From: Haloglomus halophilum
GTDB taxonomy: Archaea; Halobacteriota; Halobacteria; Halobacteriales; Haloarculaceae
Length of the DNA stretch: 64,000 nt
Reading direction: 5' to 3'
Assembly (NCBI RefSeq): GCF_024298885.1
Contig: NZ_CP101166.1
Span: forward strand, 4,091,149 to 4,155,148
Shown here: positions 1 to 8,424 of the stretch, piece by piece
How the letters are laid out: each line of letters opens with the position of its first letter
How positions within the stretch are numbered: the stretch's first letter is position 1
Made by a program: the position numbers and the translations under genes
Notes under the pieces: generated by a model
The model's input: the letters and a program-made list of their open reading frames with translations, nothing else
Database searches by the model: none
What the model was told of the DNA's origin: nothing

Positions 1-240
1 GAAGATGCCCGTCTCCGAGACCGAGAGGTCGTACGAGATGATGTCCGGGTCGTCGCCGACGAGCTCCTCCAGCCGGTCGGCGTCGCCGGAGAACTCCAGC
101 AGCACGACCGCGGAGCCGTCCTCGAGGACGTTGAAGTGGTGGATGGCCTCCCGGTGCACGTCGGGGTCGTCGGCGACGGCCGCGACGGCCGGGTGGAGAT
201 AACGGCCTCGCGGGATGAGTAGAAAATCGACGTACCTCAT
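1..240 (-). CDS. HTH-10 (Bat-like) transcription regulator, N-terminal 80 residues only
   Basis: The reading frame opens with ATG at 240 and runs off the left edge, so the C-terminus is missing. The visible N-terminus begins MRYVDFLLIPRG and continues with a stretch of the type HPAVAAVADDPDVHREAIHH, then FNVLEDGSAVVLLEFSGD. That is how the N-terminal sensor-like domain of haloarchaeal HTH-10 (bacterio-opsin-activator-like) regulators usually starts. The DNA-binding helix-turn-helix expected at the C-terminus lies outside the window, so its presence is inferred. A weak CTCAAG promoter box lies about 28-34 nt upstream, compatible with a leaderless start. The regulated genes cannot be deduced from this fragment. 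Confidence 0.72.
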   Translation of the reverse strand, partial: MRYVDFLLIPRGRYLHPAVAAVADDPDVHREAIHHFNVLEDGSAVVLLEFSGDADRLEELVGDDPDIISYDLSVSETGIF

Positions 241-703
241 ATCTGCGGTTCGAGTGGTCCAGCATCTTGAGGGTTGCGGGCTACGGAGAAGAGCGCATCC
301 GAGGGCATATCTAGGCCATTCCAGATTTTACACCATATTCTAGCAATTTTGCACCCAGATTAGACCATTACACTCTTATTTCCCGATTAACATCTGTATC
401 TTCCGGGCTGCTTTGCCAGGAACGGTCAGACGGGGGAGCCCTCGCGCTCTGTCACGAACACCGCAACGATACAACCAGCTACGAAGCCCTCGCGCTTCGA
501 GTCCGCCAAGGCTGCACGCTGGTCAGTCGGCAGCTGTCAGCCTCACACCTCCCCAACCGCTTGCAGTGTCGCTCCCTGCGGTCGCTGCGCGCTTCAGCCC
601 TCGCACGGTGCCGGCGGCTGGCCTCCGGCACAGCCGCCAGCGCGCGCCTGCTGAACTGACGGAAGACGGTGACGAGAACAGGAGGCCGGCCGCGCCGGGG
701 ACG
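241..703. other. Intergenic region without a recognisable gene
   Basis: No credible gene is seen in these 463 bases. The stretch 310-400 is clearly A/T-rich compared with the rest of the window. The stretch 590-650 is made of overlapping GC-rich inverted repeats: GTGCCGG pairs with CCGGCAC, and an interleaved GGCGGCT pairs with AGCCGCC, so a pseudoknot-like fold is possible. An open frame at 413-721 on the plus strand is arginine/serine/proline-rich and looks like chance. The region separates the regulator's promoter from the 3' end of the aminotransferase gene. Confidence 0.6.
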
Positions 704-1897
704 CTAGTTGCTCCGCAGTGACTCGCGGACGGTCGCCGGGCCGGCGTCGGCGTCCACATCGACGCCCAGCGCGAGCAGCGAGTCGCCCAGCGCGGCCACG
801 AGCGCGGTCACGTTGTCCGGCGTGGCACCGTAGCCCATGCAGCCGACGCGCAGCACCTCGCCTGCGAGGTCGCCGAGGCCGCCGGCGATCTCGATTCCGT
901 GCTCCTCAAGCATCCGGTCGATGACATCGCCCGGTTCGACGTGGGCGGCCTCGGGGAGGCGCGCGGTGTTGAGCGAGGGGAGCCACCAGTCCGGCTCGGC
1001 GACGGGTTCGAGCCCCATCGCGGCCAGGCCCTCACGGAGCGCGCCGGCGACGCGCTCGTGGCGGGCCCACCGGTCCTCGAGGCCCTCCTCGACGACGAGG
1101 CGAAGCGACTCGCGGAGCGCGTAGACGTTCGAGACCGGCGCGGTGTGGTGGTAGGCCCGCTCCTCGCCCCAGTAGTCGTCCAGCAGCGAGAGATCGAGAT
1201 ACCACGAGCGGGGGCGCTCCTCGCGGGACTGCACCCGCTCCATCGCCGCGTGGTTGAGCGAGAGCGGCGACGCACCCGGCGGACAGGAGAGGCACTTCTG
1301 CCCGGCCGAGTACGCGGCGTCGACACCCCAGTCGTCCATCCGGAACTCCACGCCGCCCAGCGACGTGACCACGTCCGCGACGACGAGCGCGTCGTTGTCG
1401 TGGGCGATGTCGGTGAGCGCGGGCACGTCGGGCTGTTTGACCCCGGTGGAGGTCTCGGCGTGGACGAAGCCGAACAGGTCGGGGTCGTGCTCGGTGAACG
1501 CCTCCTGCACGTCGTCGGGGGCGAGCGGCTCGCCCCAGGGCGCGTCGACCCGCACGGGGGCGCCGCCGGCGCGCCGGACCATCGCGGCCATCCGGTCGCC
1601 GAAGTAGCCGTTCGAGGGCACGAGCACCGTGTCGCCGGGGCGGGTGAGGTTGCCGATGGCGGCCTCCATCGCCGCACTCCCGGTCCCGGAGACCGGGATG
1701 GTCCACCTGTTCTCGGTCTGGAGGACGTAGCGGAGCAGCTCCTGGGTCTCGTCCATCACGTCGATGAACGCGGGGTCGAGGTGGCCGACGGGTGGGGCCG
1801 CCATCGCGCGGAGAGTGCGCGGATGGACCTCGCTCGGCCCGGGACCCATCAGCAGGCGGTCCGGTGGCGACAGCTCACCGACCTGAGGGCGTTGCAT
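704..1897 (-). CDS. Class V PLP aminotransferase (alanine-glyoxylate / serine-pyruvate type)
   Basis: A 397-residue class V aminotransferase, the usual length for the alanine-glyoxylate / serine-pyruvate / phosphoserine-like group. Visible marks are the N-terminal MGPGPSEVHPRTLRAM (substrate-entry segment), SGTGSAAMEAAIGNL (phosphate-binding region), VADVVTSLGGVEF (aspartate over the PLP ring) and SAGQKCLSCPPG with the presumed Schiff-base lysine at about residue 201. It probably moves an amino group between a small amino acid and glyoxylate or pyruvate in the cytoplasm; the exact substrate cannot be told. The ATG at 1897 sits 27 nt from a TTTATA box, so the transcript is probably leaderless. 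It is a single-gene unit downstream of thiC on the same strand, 76 bases away. Confidence 0.88.
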   Translation of the reverse strand: MQRPQVGELSPPDRLLMGPGPSEVHPRTLRAMAAPPVGHLDPAFIDVMDETQELLRYVLQTENRWTIPVSGTGSAAMEAAIGNLTRPGDTVLVPSNGYFGDRMAAMVRRAGGAPVRVDAPWGEPLAPDDVQEAFTEHDPDLFGFVHAETSTGVKQPDVPALTDIAHDNDALVVADVVTSLGGVEFRMDDWGVDAAYSAGQKCLSCPPGASPLSLNHAAMERVQSREERPRSWYLDLSLLDDYWGEERAYHHTAPVSNVYALRESLRLVVEEGLEDRWARHERVAGALREGLAAMGLEPVAEPDWWLPSLNTARLPEAAHVEPGDVIDRMLEEHGIEIAGGLGDLAGEVLRVGCMGYGATPDNVTALVAALGDSLLALGVDVDADAGPATVRESLRSN

Positions 1898-1921
1898 GTG
1901 CGGCCGTCCGGGACCCGGCGA

Positions 1922-1927
1922 TATAAA
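1922..1927 (-). promoter_or_regulatory. Box A (TTTATA) of the aminotransferase gene
   Basis: TTTATA on the minus strand, centred 27 nt upstream of the ATG at 1897. This is the haloarchaeal TATA-box spacing that places transcription initiation at the start codon. Confidence 0.65.
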
Positions 1928-1973
1928 CGCGGCCGTTCACGACGGCCCGGGTGATTTCTGCGAGCAGGACGCC

Positions 1974-3416
1974 TCAGTCGTCGGCTGCGCCCTCGCGCTC
2001 GTCGCCCCGTGGCCACTCCGGAACCTCGCTGGTGTCGTGGCTCCCGGTTGGGGGCAGGTTCACGGCGGCCGCCGCCGATGTCTCGAGGTCGGTCTCCCGA
2101 CCGATGGCGTCCAGTTCGCCGGCGCCGTCGGCGTCACGGGCGTCCTGGTCGATGCGCATCGAACAGAACTCCGCACCGCACATCGAGCAGAAGCGCGCCT
2201 CCTTGTAGTTGTCACCCGGGAGCGACTGGTCGTGGAACGCCCGGGCACGCTCGGGGTCCAGTGCCAGCTCGAACTGCCGGCGCCAGTCGAACGCGTACCG
2301 GGCCTCGGAGAGGGCGTCGTCCCAGTCGCGGGCACCGGGCCGCCCGTTCGCCACGTCGGCTGCGTGGGCGGCGATACGGTAGGCCGCCAGCCCGTCACGG
2401 ACGTCCTCGCGCTCGGGCAGCCCGAGATGCTCTTTGGGCGTGACGTAGCAGAGCATCGCGGCGCCTGCACGAGCGGCCTCCGTCGCACCGATGGCACTGG
2501 TGATGTGGTCGTAGCCCGGCGCCACGTCGGTCACCAGCGGCCCGAGCACGTAGAACGGCGCCCCGTCACAGACCTCCTGCTGGCGTTCGACGTTGTCGGC
2601 CACCTCGTCGAGCGGGACGTGACCCGGCCCCTCGACCATCACCTGCACCCCGTGGCTCCACGCGGTCCGGGTCAACTCACCGAGGGTCTCCAGCTCGGCG
2701 AACTGGGCGGCGTCGGAGGCGTCCGCCAGGCTCCCCGGACGGAGCCCGTCACCCAGCGAGACGGTCACGTCGTGCTCGACGAACACCTCGCAGATGTCCT
2801 CGAACGCCGTGAACAGCGGGTTCTGCTCGCCGTGGGCCTCCATCCACTTCGCGAGGATGGACCCGCCACGGGAGACGATACCCGTCGTCCGGCCGTCGGT
2901 CAGAGGGAGATGCTCCAGCAGCACGCCGGCGTGGACGGTCATGTAGTCGACACCCTGGCGGGCCAGTTTCTCGATGACCTCGAGGAGCAGGTCGGGCGTG
3001 ATGTCCTCGGGGCTGCCGGCCCGCTTGAGCGCCTCGTAGATGGGCACCGTCCCCACCGGGACGGGCGAGTGCTCGACGTTGGCCGTCCGGATGGCGTCGA
3101 GGTTCTCGCCGGTCGAGAGGTCCATCACCGTGTCCGCACCGTAATGGACCGCGGTATGGAGCTTCTCCAGTTCCGTCTCAAGGTCGCTGGTCGTCTCGCT
3201 GTTCCCGATGTTGGCGTTGACCTTCGTCGCGAACTCGCGGCCGATGACCATCGGGTCCAGTGACTCGTGCGCGTGGTTGCTGGGGACGACGGCCTGCCCC
3301 TCGGCGACCTGCTCGCGGACGAACTCGGCGTCTCGGTTCTCGCGCACTGCAACGCGCTCCATCGCCGGCGTCACCTCACCGGCACGGGCCCGCTGGAGCT
3401 GGGTGCGGTCCGACAT
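1974..3416 (-). CDS. thiC: Phosphomethylpyrimidine synthase ThiC
   Basis: A 480-residue ThiC, the radical-SAM enzyme that rearranges aminoimidazole ribotide into hydroxymethylpyrimidine phosphate for thiamine. The C-terminal cluster motif CxxC-x4-C is present (Cys410, Cys413, Cys418 in the segment [11 protein letters not shown]); it binds the [4Fe-4S] cluster. Internal segments such as [43 protein letters not shown] and [12 protein letters not shown] are typical of the family. The start chosen is [20 protein letters not shown] at 3416; a longer frame to 3647 would run through the promoter and into the divergent gene. ThiC is transcribed away from thiR, whose product probably controls it. Confidence 0.96.
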   Translation of the reverse strand: MSDRTQLQRARAGEVTPAMERVAVRENRDAEFVREQVAEGQAVVPSNHAHESLDPMVIGREFATKVNANIGNSETTSDLETELEKLHTAVHYGADTVMDLSTGENLDAIRTANVEHSPVPVGTVPIYEALKRAGSPEDITPDLLLEVIEKLARQGVDYMTVHAGVLLEHLPLTDGRTTGIVSRGGSILAKWMEAHGEQNPLFTAFEDICEVFVEHDVTVSLGDGLRPGSLADASDAAQFAELETLGELTRTAWSHGVQVMVEGPGHVPLDEVADNVERQQEVCDGAPFYVLGPLVTDVAPGYDHITSAIGATEAARAGAAMLCYVTPKEHLGLPEREDVRDGLAAYRIAAHAADVANGRPGARDWDDALSEARYAFDWRRQFELALDPERARAFHDQSLPGDNYKEARFCSMCGAEFCSMRIDQDARDADGAGELDAIGRETDLETSAAAAVNLPPTGSHDTSEVPEWPRGDEREGAADD

Positions 3417-3540
3417 GGTACAACCAGATTGTATTATCGAGTTATTGTAAAGCCAGCGGTGAGCGTGGTGACCACGGTCATCGGTGGGTCTCCCGGAGTC
3501 GACCCGTGCGTTCAAGCGGGGTGGGGTCGACGTGTCGGCT
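3417..3540. promoter_or_regulatory. Shared thiC/thiR divergent promoter region
   Basis: This 124-base region serves two divergent genes. For thiC the best box A is TTTACA on the minus strand (3446-3451), about 32 nt before its ATG. For thiR there is TTCAAG at 3511-3516, 25-30 nt before ATG 3541. Between them lie a direct repeat (TTATCGAGTTAT, 3434-3445) and a short dyad CGTGG-TGA-CCACG (3464-3476). Either could be the operator of the ThiN-domain regulator ThiR; that assignment is an inference. No TPP-riboswitch structure was recognised here. Confidence 0.5.
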
Positions 3541-4488
3541 ATGTCGCTGGTGCTGCCCGAGGAGATCGTCGTCGAGCGACTCCTCCCGACGCTCCGGGTG
3601 GAGCTCGCCCGTGACCTCTCGGACCGCGGCCTCACGCAGGCCGACATCGCCGACGGGCTCGGTGTGACCCAGGCCGCCGTCAGTAACTACCTCTCGGGCG
3701 ACCCGGCCGTGGAGGAACGCTTCGTCGAGGACGAGCGGTTCCAGCGGACCGTCGAGCGTATCGGCGCCGGCTTCGCGGACGGCTCGATGGACGGGTACGA
3801 GGCGCTCGCCGAGACGATGGAACTGGTGCGCGCGTTCGAGGACCGGGGACCGATCTGTGCCGTTCACGAGGCGGAGATGCCGGCGCTGGAGGGGCTGGGC
3901 TGTGACCTCTGCGTTCGCGGCGCCGACAAGGCCCTCTCCGAAGAGCGACAGGTGCTTGCGAACGTCCGGAAGGCGACCCGCCGGCTGCAGGACATCGAGG
4001 GCGCAGCAAGGTTCATCCCGAGCGTCGGCACCAACGTCGGGATGGCACTGCCCGACCCCGCGGACCCGACGGACGTGGCGGCGGTCCCGGGCCGGGTCAT
4101 CGCCGTCCGCGGGCGCGTGACGGTCCCGGCGAACCCGGAGTTCGGGGCGAGCGAACACGTCGCGAACGCGGTGCTCGCCGCCACGGCCGCCGACCCGACG
4201 GTCCGGGGAGCGCTCAACGTGGCGACCGACGACCAGCTGCTGGCGGCCGCACGCGAGGCGGGGCACGACCCGCTGCTGGTGGACGCGGAGGCGGACGCTC
4301 ACGAACGGTTCGCGACCGCGTTCGCCGAGCATGGGGGCGTGCCGCCGGTGGTCTACCACCGCGGCGCGTACGGCGTCGAGCCCATCACCTACGTGTTCGG
4401 ACCGTCGGCCATCGACGCGGTCGCCCGACTGGGCGAACTGGTCGGGCGCGCCATCGGACCCGCCGACGGCGACGGCCCCGGCGAGTAG
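3541..4488 (+). CDS. thiR: Thiamine regulator ThiR: HTH domain plus ThiN domain
   Basis: A 315-residue protein with two parts. Residues about 1-70 form a helix-turn-helix ([22 protein letters not shown]). After a linker with cysteines (CAVHEAEMP...GCDLCVRG), the C-terminal half (about 140-310) is a ThiN domain, with [27 protein letters not shown] and the late [17 protein letters not shown]. In archaea this fusion acts as a thiamine-phosphate-sensing repressor of thiamine genes; a stand-alone ThiN would instead be a thiamine-phosphate synthase. Its head-to-head position with thiC supports the regulator role. The start [16 protein letters not shown] at 3541 was preferred to a GTG 57 nt upstream because a TTCAAG box lies 25-30 nt before it. 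Confidence 0.88.
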   Translation: MSLVLPEEIVVERLLPTLRVELARDLSDRGLTQADIADGLGVTQAAVSNYLSGDPAVEERFVEDERFQRTVERIGAGFADGSMDGYEALAETMELVRAFEDRGPICAVHEAEMPALEGLGCDLCVRGADKALSEERQVLANVRKATRRLQDIEGAARFIPSVGTNVGMALPDPADPTDVAAVPGRVIAVRGRVTVPANPEFGASEHVANAVLAATAADPTVRGALNVATDDQLLAAAREAGHDPLLVDAEADAHERFATAFAEHGGVPPVVYHRGAYGVEPITYVFGPSAIDAVARLGELVGRAIGPADGDGPGE

Positions 4489-4605
4489 CATACGGTCGCC
4501 GACTCGCGGAGGACGCCCCCGCTCCCCTGCCCCCGCCCCCGTCCCCGCCGACGCCCGATGGTACACGCCTGCTTGCGGCCGTGACACCGCGACCACGACC
4601 CTACA

Positions 4606-4613
4606 TTTATATA
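4606..4613 (+). promoter_or_regulatory. Strong TATA box (TTTATATA) before the mini-ORF
   Basis: TTTATATA lies about 26 nt before ATG 4635 and 64 nt before the main start at 4673. The spacing puts the predicted transcript start on the mini-ORF ATG rather than on the main gene. Confidence 0.7.
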
Positions 4614-4634
4614 CGCACACATGGGATTGGAAAT

Positions 4635-4676
4635 ATGACTCGGGAGGGACACACCGAGGTGGAGCCGGACGCATGA
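4635..4676 (+). CDS. Leaderless mini-ORF (13 residues) overlapping the next gene by ATGA
   Basis: The mini-ORF encodes MTREGHTEVEPDA. Its ATG lies about 26 nt from a strong TATA box, and its TGA stop overlaps the ATG of the following gene in ATGA (4673-4676). Inside it lie GAGGTG (4656-4661) and GGAG (4661-4664), which could act as a Shine-Dalgarno for the downstream start. The likely role is translational coupling or a short leader peptide. Expression of the peptide itself is unproven. A similar arrangement occurs at 31446-31481. Confidence 0.45.
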   Translation: MTREGHTEVEPDA

Positions 4677-5053
4677 CCGAGGCCGCTGCGCGGCGGATCG
4701 TGGAGTACCTCCGGGACCGTGTCGGCCGGGAACTCCGCACGGTCGTCATCGTCCGGGAGGCGGACTGGGAGATCTACTACCTCCGGGACGACCTCCAGCG
4801 CGAGTACACACGTGAGTCGTTCGGCGAGGTCGTCGACCACTTCCAGCTCGACGCTCCGGAACAGCCCCCCGACGTGGCGGAGTGGCCCGTCGGGGAGCGT
4901 CGCGGGGTCGTCCACTACCACGAGACGGCGTTCGTCGTCCAGTTTCCGGTATCGGATACGGAGAGCATCCTGATCAGTCTCACGCCGGAGGTCGGCCAGG
5001 ATCTGCTGGCGTTCATGGAGGCCTGCCGGAACCTCATCGAGGACGACGGCTGA
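4673..5053 (+). CDS. Small acidic haloarchaeal protein (probably DUF7522 family)
   Basis: A 126-residue acidic soluble protein with no signal peptide or membrane segment. It starts MTEAAARRIVEYLRDRVG and contains LRTVVIVREADWEIYYLRDDL and a later beta-rich segment (VVHYHETAFVVQFPVSDTESILISL). I recognise it as a haloarchaeal small-protein family, from memory DUF7522, but know no function. The start at 4673 is preceded by a Shine-Dalgarno-like GAGGTGGAG and overlaps the stop of the mini-ORF. The 3' end converges on pyrI, only 12 bases away. Confidence 0.75.
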   Translation: MTEAAARRIVEYLRDRVGRELRTVVIVREADWEIYYLRDDLQREYTRESFGEVVDHFQLDAPEQPPDVAEWPVGERRGVVHYHETAFVVQFPVSDTESILISLTPEVGQDLLAFMEACRNLIEDDG

Positions 5054-5065
5054 GGGCAGGCGGCG

Positions 5066-5533
5066 TCAGTCGGTCGCGATGTGTTCCGCAAGGTCCTCCC
5101 GGAGGATGGTGTCACAGTACCCACAGCGGACGGCGTCGTCGAGTACGTCGAAGCGGGACTCGACCGGCTCGCCCTCCGTGCTGATACAGTTCGCGTTCGG
5201 ACAGGAGAGGATGCCCGTCACGACCTCCGGCCGGGTGACGCGGGACTTCTCGACCACGTCGTACTCGCGGACGATGTTGATGCTCGCGGCCGGAGCGATG
5301 AGCGAGAGCACGTCGACCTCCGCGGGGCTCAGCTCGCGTCCCTCGACCTTCACGATGTCCTTGCGCCCGAGGCGGTCGGAGGGGACGTTCATCCCGACCG
5401 AGACCTCCTCGCCGCCGGAGCCGTCGATGCCGAGGATGGCGAGGACGTTGAGTGCCTGCCCGGCCGCGATGTGGTCGATGACGGTGCCGTTCTTGATCTT
5501 CGAGACGCGGAGCTCCTGGTTCGAGTCGCTCAT
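5066..5533 (-). CDS. pyrI: Aspartate carbamoyltransferase regulatory subunit PyrI
   Basis: A 155-residue PyrI. The N-terminal allosteric domain begins [24 protein letters not shown], the classic nucleotide-binding opening. The C-terminal zinc domain has CPNANC (Cys111, Cys116) and CGYC (Cys137, Cys140). With PyrB it forms the dodecameric ATCase, which is feedback-controlled by CTP and ATP at the first committed step of pyrimidine synthesis. The ATG at 5533 overlaps the end of pyrB by four bases (ATGA), so the two subunits are translationally coupled. Confidence 0.96.
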   Translation of the reverse strand: MSDSNQELRVSKIKNGTVIDHIAAGQALNVLAILGIDGSGGEEVSVGMNVPSDRLGRKDIVKVEGRELSPAEVDVLSLIAPAASINIVREYDVVEKSRVTRPEVVTGILSCPNANCISTEGEPVESRFDVLDDAVRCGYCDTILREDLAEHIATD

Positions 5534-6447
5534 CGAGCATCACCCCCGTCACCGGGGAGCATCATGTCCAGTAGCGCCATCCGAACGGGGACGCCGTTGT
5601 GTGCCTGGTCGAAGTAGGTGGCGTACTCGGTCTCGTCGACGTCCGGGGCGATCTCGTCGACGCGGGGGAGCGGATGCATCACGGTCAGATCGTCCCGGGC
5701 CGCGTCGAGCGTGTCGGCGTCGATGCGGTACTCGCCGGCGACCTGCCGGTACTCGTTCTCGTCGGGGAAGCGCTCGCGCTGGATGCGCGTGACGTACAGC
5801 ACGTCGAGTTCGGGGAGGACCCCCGCCAGCTCCGTGTGCTCGCGCACGTCGGCACCCGCCTCGTGGAGGTCGTAGCGGACGTTCTTCGGGAGCCGGAGGC
5901 TCTCCGGACTGATGAAGTGTTGGCGGACGTCGAACTCGGTGAGCGCGCCCGCGAGCGAGTGGACCGTCCGGCCGTACTTCAGGTCGCCCATGATGCCGAC
6001 CGTGATATCGTCGAGGCCGGCGTTCTCCCGGATGGTGTACAGGTCGAGCAGCGTCTGGGTCGGGTGCTGGCCGGCGCCGTCGCCCGCGTTGATGACGGGC
6101 ACGTCGACGAACTCGCTGGCGAGTTTGGCGGCGCCCTCGCTCGGGTGCCGGAGGACGAGCGCGTCGGCGTAGCCCGCCACGACGCGGACGGTGTCGGCGA
6201 GCGACTCGCCCTTCTTGACCGACGAGGATTCGACGGTCCCCATGTCGACGGTGTCGCCGCCGAGGCGTTTCATCGCGGTGTCGAAGCTCATCTTCGTCCG
6301 CGTGGACGGCTCGAAGAACAGTAGCCCGAGCAGGTCGTCGTCCCGGGCGACGCGCTCGCCGGCGTCGAACTCGGCGGCGCGGTCCAGCACCGCCTCGACG
6401 TCGCCCCGCGACAGCTGTCTGGCACTGATGAGGTGGTCGTGCCGCAT
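5530..6447 (-). CDS. pyrB: Aspartate carbamoyltransferase catalytic subunit PyrB
   Basis: A 305-residue catalytic chain that condenses carbamoyl phosphate with aspartate. Carbamoyl-phosphate-binding motif [12 protein letters not shown] lies at about 44-55. It also carries [15 protein letters not shown] (the 80s loop with catalytic Ser and Lys), [18 protein letters not shown] and [11 protein letters not shown], all typical of ATCase rather than OTCase. The start is [20 protein letters not shown] at 6447, giving the usual length. It is first in a pyrBI operon and is divergent from the KaiC-like gene at 6672 across 224 bases. Confidence 0.96.
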   Translation of the reverse strand: MRHDHLISARQLSRGDVEAVLDRAAEFDAGERVARDDDLLGLLFFEPSTRTKMSFDTAMKRLGGDTVDMGTVESSSVKKGESLADTVRVVAGYADALVLRHPSEGAAKLASEFVDVPVINAGDGAGQHPTQTLLDLYTIRENAGLDDITVGIMGDLKYGRTVHSLAGALTEFDVRQHFISPESLRLPKNVRYDLHEAGADVREHTELAGVLPELDVLYVTRIQRERFPDENEYRQVAGEYRIDADTLDAARDDLTVMHPLPRVDEIAPDVDETEYATYFDQAHNGVPVRMALLDMMLPGDGGDAR

Positions 6448-6671
6448 TACCGGAACGGCCGCCCCCCGCCGCCTTGAATCTCCCGACCCCATGGACCGTA
6501 TATCAAGGCGCGTTGATGTCCGGGCGTAGCTCCGTCGTTTGCCCCCCTCGGCGGTCGACAGGTATCGGCCATATAAGCCCCCAGGTGCCAGTATTCGGCA
6601 GTTCGTGTTCCGGGCTGCCATCCCGAAAAGGCCAGAACTGTTAAACCAGAGTAGATAGTAACCACTCCTCA

Positions 6672-7298
6672 ATGGCGGACCGGCTACGGACAGGAATCGA
6701 GGTGCTTGACCGCAAGCTCGATGGAGGAATCCCTGCCGGTAGCATCGTCGCCCTCACTGCCGACCCCGCGAGCCAGGCCGAGCTGTTCCTCTACGAACTC
6801 ACCGCCACCCGCGGGACCCTGTACATCTCCCTCGACCGGACCGGCGACGCCGTCACGGACTCCATCGCCAACTCCCCGACGGCGACCGGAAGCCCGACGG
6901 TCCGGGACGTGGCCGGCGAGGCGCCGCTGGACAACGCGGCCAAACTGGTCTCGGCGCTCCCGGAATCGTCGAACCTCATCGTCGACCCGCTCAACATCCT
7001 CGAGAACCAGGAGCCCGCCCGGTTCCGGAACTTCATGAACGAGCTCCAGAACCACATCTACAACACGGGCTCGCTGGCGCTCCTCCACTGTCTCGACGGC
7101 CACTACGTCCCGGAGCTGCGCGACACGACGCTCCACATGTCGGATATCGTGTTCGACCTGAAGACCATCGAGTCCGGCGACGACATCGAGAACCGGCTCG
7201 CCGTCCCCAAGTTCCGCGGCGGGCGGGCACTCAACGACATCATCAAGCTGGAGCTGTCCGAGGAGGTCGCCATCGACACCTCCCGCGACATCGCGTGA
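6672..7298 (+). CDS. KaiC/RAD55-like protein with a degenerate P-loop
   Basis: A 208-residue single-domain protein of the RecA/KaiC (RAD55) superfamily. The fold is recognisable from [27 protein letters not shown] at the N-terminus and a Walker-B-like [12 protein letters not shown]. The Walker A site, normally GxxGxGKT, reads ADPASQAE at residues about 30-37, with no Lys-Thr. ATP hydrolysis is therefore unlikely, and the protein may be a regulatory or structural paralogue. Haloarchaea encode several such relatives, often annotated as transducer-like or RadA-like. It is divergent from pyrB, and the next gene downstream begins 130 bases away. Confidence 0.75.
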   Translation: MADRLRTGIEVLDRKLDGGIPAGSIVALTADPASQAELFLYELTATRGTLYISLDRTGDAVTDSIANSPTATGSPTVRDVAGEAPLDNAAKLVSALPESSNLIVDPLNILENQEPARFRNFMNELQNHIYNTGSLALLHCLDGHYVPELRDTTLHMSDIVFDLKTIESGDDIENRLAVPKFRGGRALNDIIKLELSEEVAIDTSRDIA

Positions 7299-7427
7299 CC
7301 GCCCGGTCCCCCGCGATGCCGTCTCACGGACCGCGGCCACTCATCCCGTCGATTCCCTGCATCGCCGCGCAGCCGGGGGATTGAACCGTCGTCAGCTTAA
7401 GGCTCCTGCCGAACCCACGGGCCAGCG

Positions 7428-7850
7428 ATGACCGGGACCGTCGACGAGACGTACGTTGCGGCGCTCCAGCACGACCTGATCGACCCCGGGGACGCCACAC
7501 TCGTGGGCGTCGTCCGGCGGCCGACGGGCTGGTTCCGGGACGTGACCGACGAGAACCGCCCTGCACTGGGACCGCCGGCCGCGCTCATCGACGAGGCGAA
7601 GGACCGGACCGAGGAGCTGAAGCGGCGGGGGATGTGCGACGAGGGGGCGCACAACGCGGCGTGGGAGGAGACCGACTTCGCTCGGCGCTACCGCGAGTAC
7701 CTCGCCAACGACGACGCGGCACACGACGCCCTCGCCGCCCTCGCCGCCCGTGTCGACGGCGGTGAGGACGTGTGGCTGGTCTGTTTCGAGGGCGAGGGGA
7801 AACGCTGTCATCGACACACGCTCCTCGAGTACCTCCACGAGCAGTTCTGA
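7428..7850 (+). CDS. DUF488 family protein
   Basis: A 140-residue protein. The C-terminal signature VWLVCFEGEGKRCHRHTLLEYL is the hallmark of the DUF488 family, with the Cys/His pair in KRCHRH. The middle contains ARRYREYLANDDAAHDALAALAARV. The biochemical function of DUF488 is unknown to me. A CTTAAGG box about 29 nt upstream of ATG 7428 suggests a leaderless transcript. It is followed by a thioredoxin gene with its own promoter 67 bases downstream. Confidence 0.85.
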   Translation: MTGTVDETYVAALQHDLIDPGDATLVGVVRRPTGWFRDVTDENRPALGPPAALIDEAKDRTEELKRRGMCDEGAHNAAWEETDFARRYREYLANDDAAHDALAALAARVDGGEDVWLVCFEGEGKRCHRHTLLEYLHEQF

Positions 7851-7917
7851 CGCCGGCCGGTCGGCGACGACTCCCGGGAGCGCGGCGCTTAACCCGCGCG
7901 GCGCCGTCACTCCGTGT

Positions 7918-8337
7918 ATGGTCGACCAACGCAACGAGGCGACGGAGCCCGCAGGGGACCGACTGGAGACGATGCGGCCGAATCCGGCCTGGGACGAGGA
8001 GTCCTACGCCGACGCCGTGGAGACGCTGGCGGCGCTCCCCGGCGACACGGTCGTGAAGGTGTGGGGCGGCGACTGGTGCAAGGACTGCCGCAAGCAGCTC
8101 CCGGACTTCGGCGCCGCCCTGGAGGCCGCGGGCATCACCGGCGACCGCGTCGAGCACTACCCCGTCGAGAAGGAAGAGGACGGCTCGAAGGTCGGCCCGC
8201 AGGTGGAGGCCTACGACATCGAACTCATCCCGACGGTCGTAGTGGAGTCCGGCGACGGCGAGGAACTCGCCCGGTTCGTGGAGGAGGAACCCGTCCCCAT
8301 CCTGGTCCACCTCGCACGGAATCTAGAACGCGAGTAA
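7918..8337 (+). CDS. Thioredoxin family protein
   Basis: A 139-residue thioredoxin-fold protein with active site WCKDC in VKVWGGDWCKDCRKQLPDF, a conserved-type cis-proline region in YDIELIPTVVVESG, and an acidic C-terminus. It lacks a signal peptide, so it is probably cytoplasmic and acts as a disulfide reductase. The start at 7918 (MVDQRNEATEP) was chosen because a CTTAAC box lies 27 nt before it; a longer frame would overlap the DUF488 gene. It converges on another thioredoxin-fold gene (8425-10632). Confidence 0.87.
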   Translation: MVDQRNEATEPAGDRLETMRPNPAWDEESYADAVETLAALPGDTVVKVWGGDWCKDCRKQLPDFGAALEAAGITGDRVEHYPVEKEEDGSKVGPQVEAYDIELIPTVVVESGDGEELARFVEEEPVPILVHLARNLERE

Positions 8338-8424
8338 CCGGCGAGATAATCCGATAATGCTGCCCTTTCGAGGCCAAATGCGCCCTTCTGACTGTTAATT
8401 GACTCGCCCGTCACTTATCGCGCC

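Noticed and set aside
413-721. Open frame of 102 codons on the plus strand before the aminotransferase gene
   Set aside because: Arg/Pro/Ser-rich composition, no promoter at the right distance and inverted repeats inside; reads as random GC-rich sequence.
899-1954. Long plus-strand frame opposite the aminotransferase gene
   Set aside because: Antisense shadow caused by GC-rich third positions; no known domain.
3420-3540. TPP riboswitch ahead of thiC
   Set aside because: The thiC leader is only a few bases from its box A and no conserved THI-element structure was seen; the ThiN-domain regulator explains control better.
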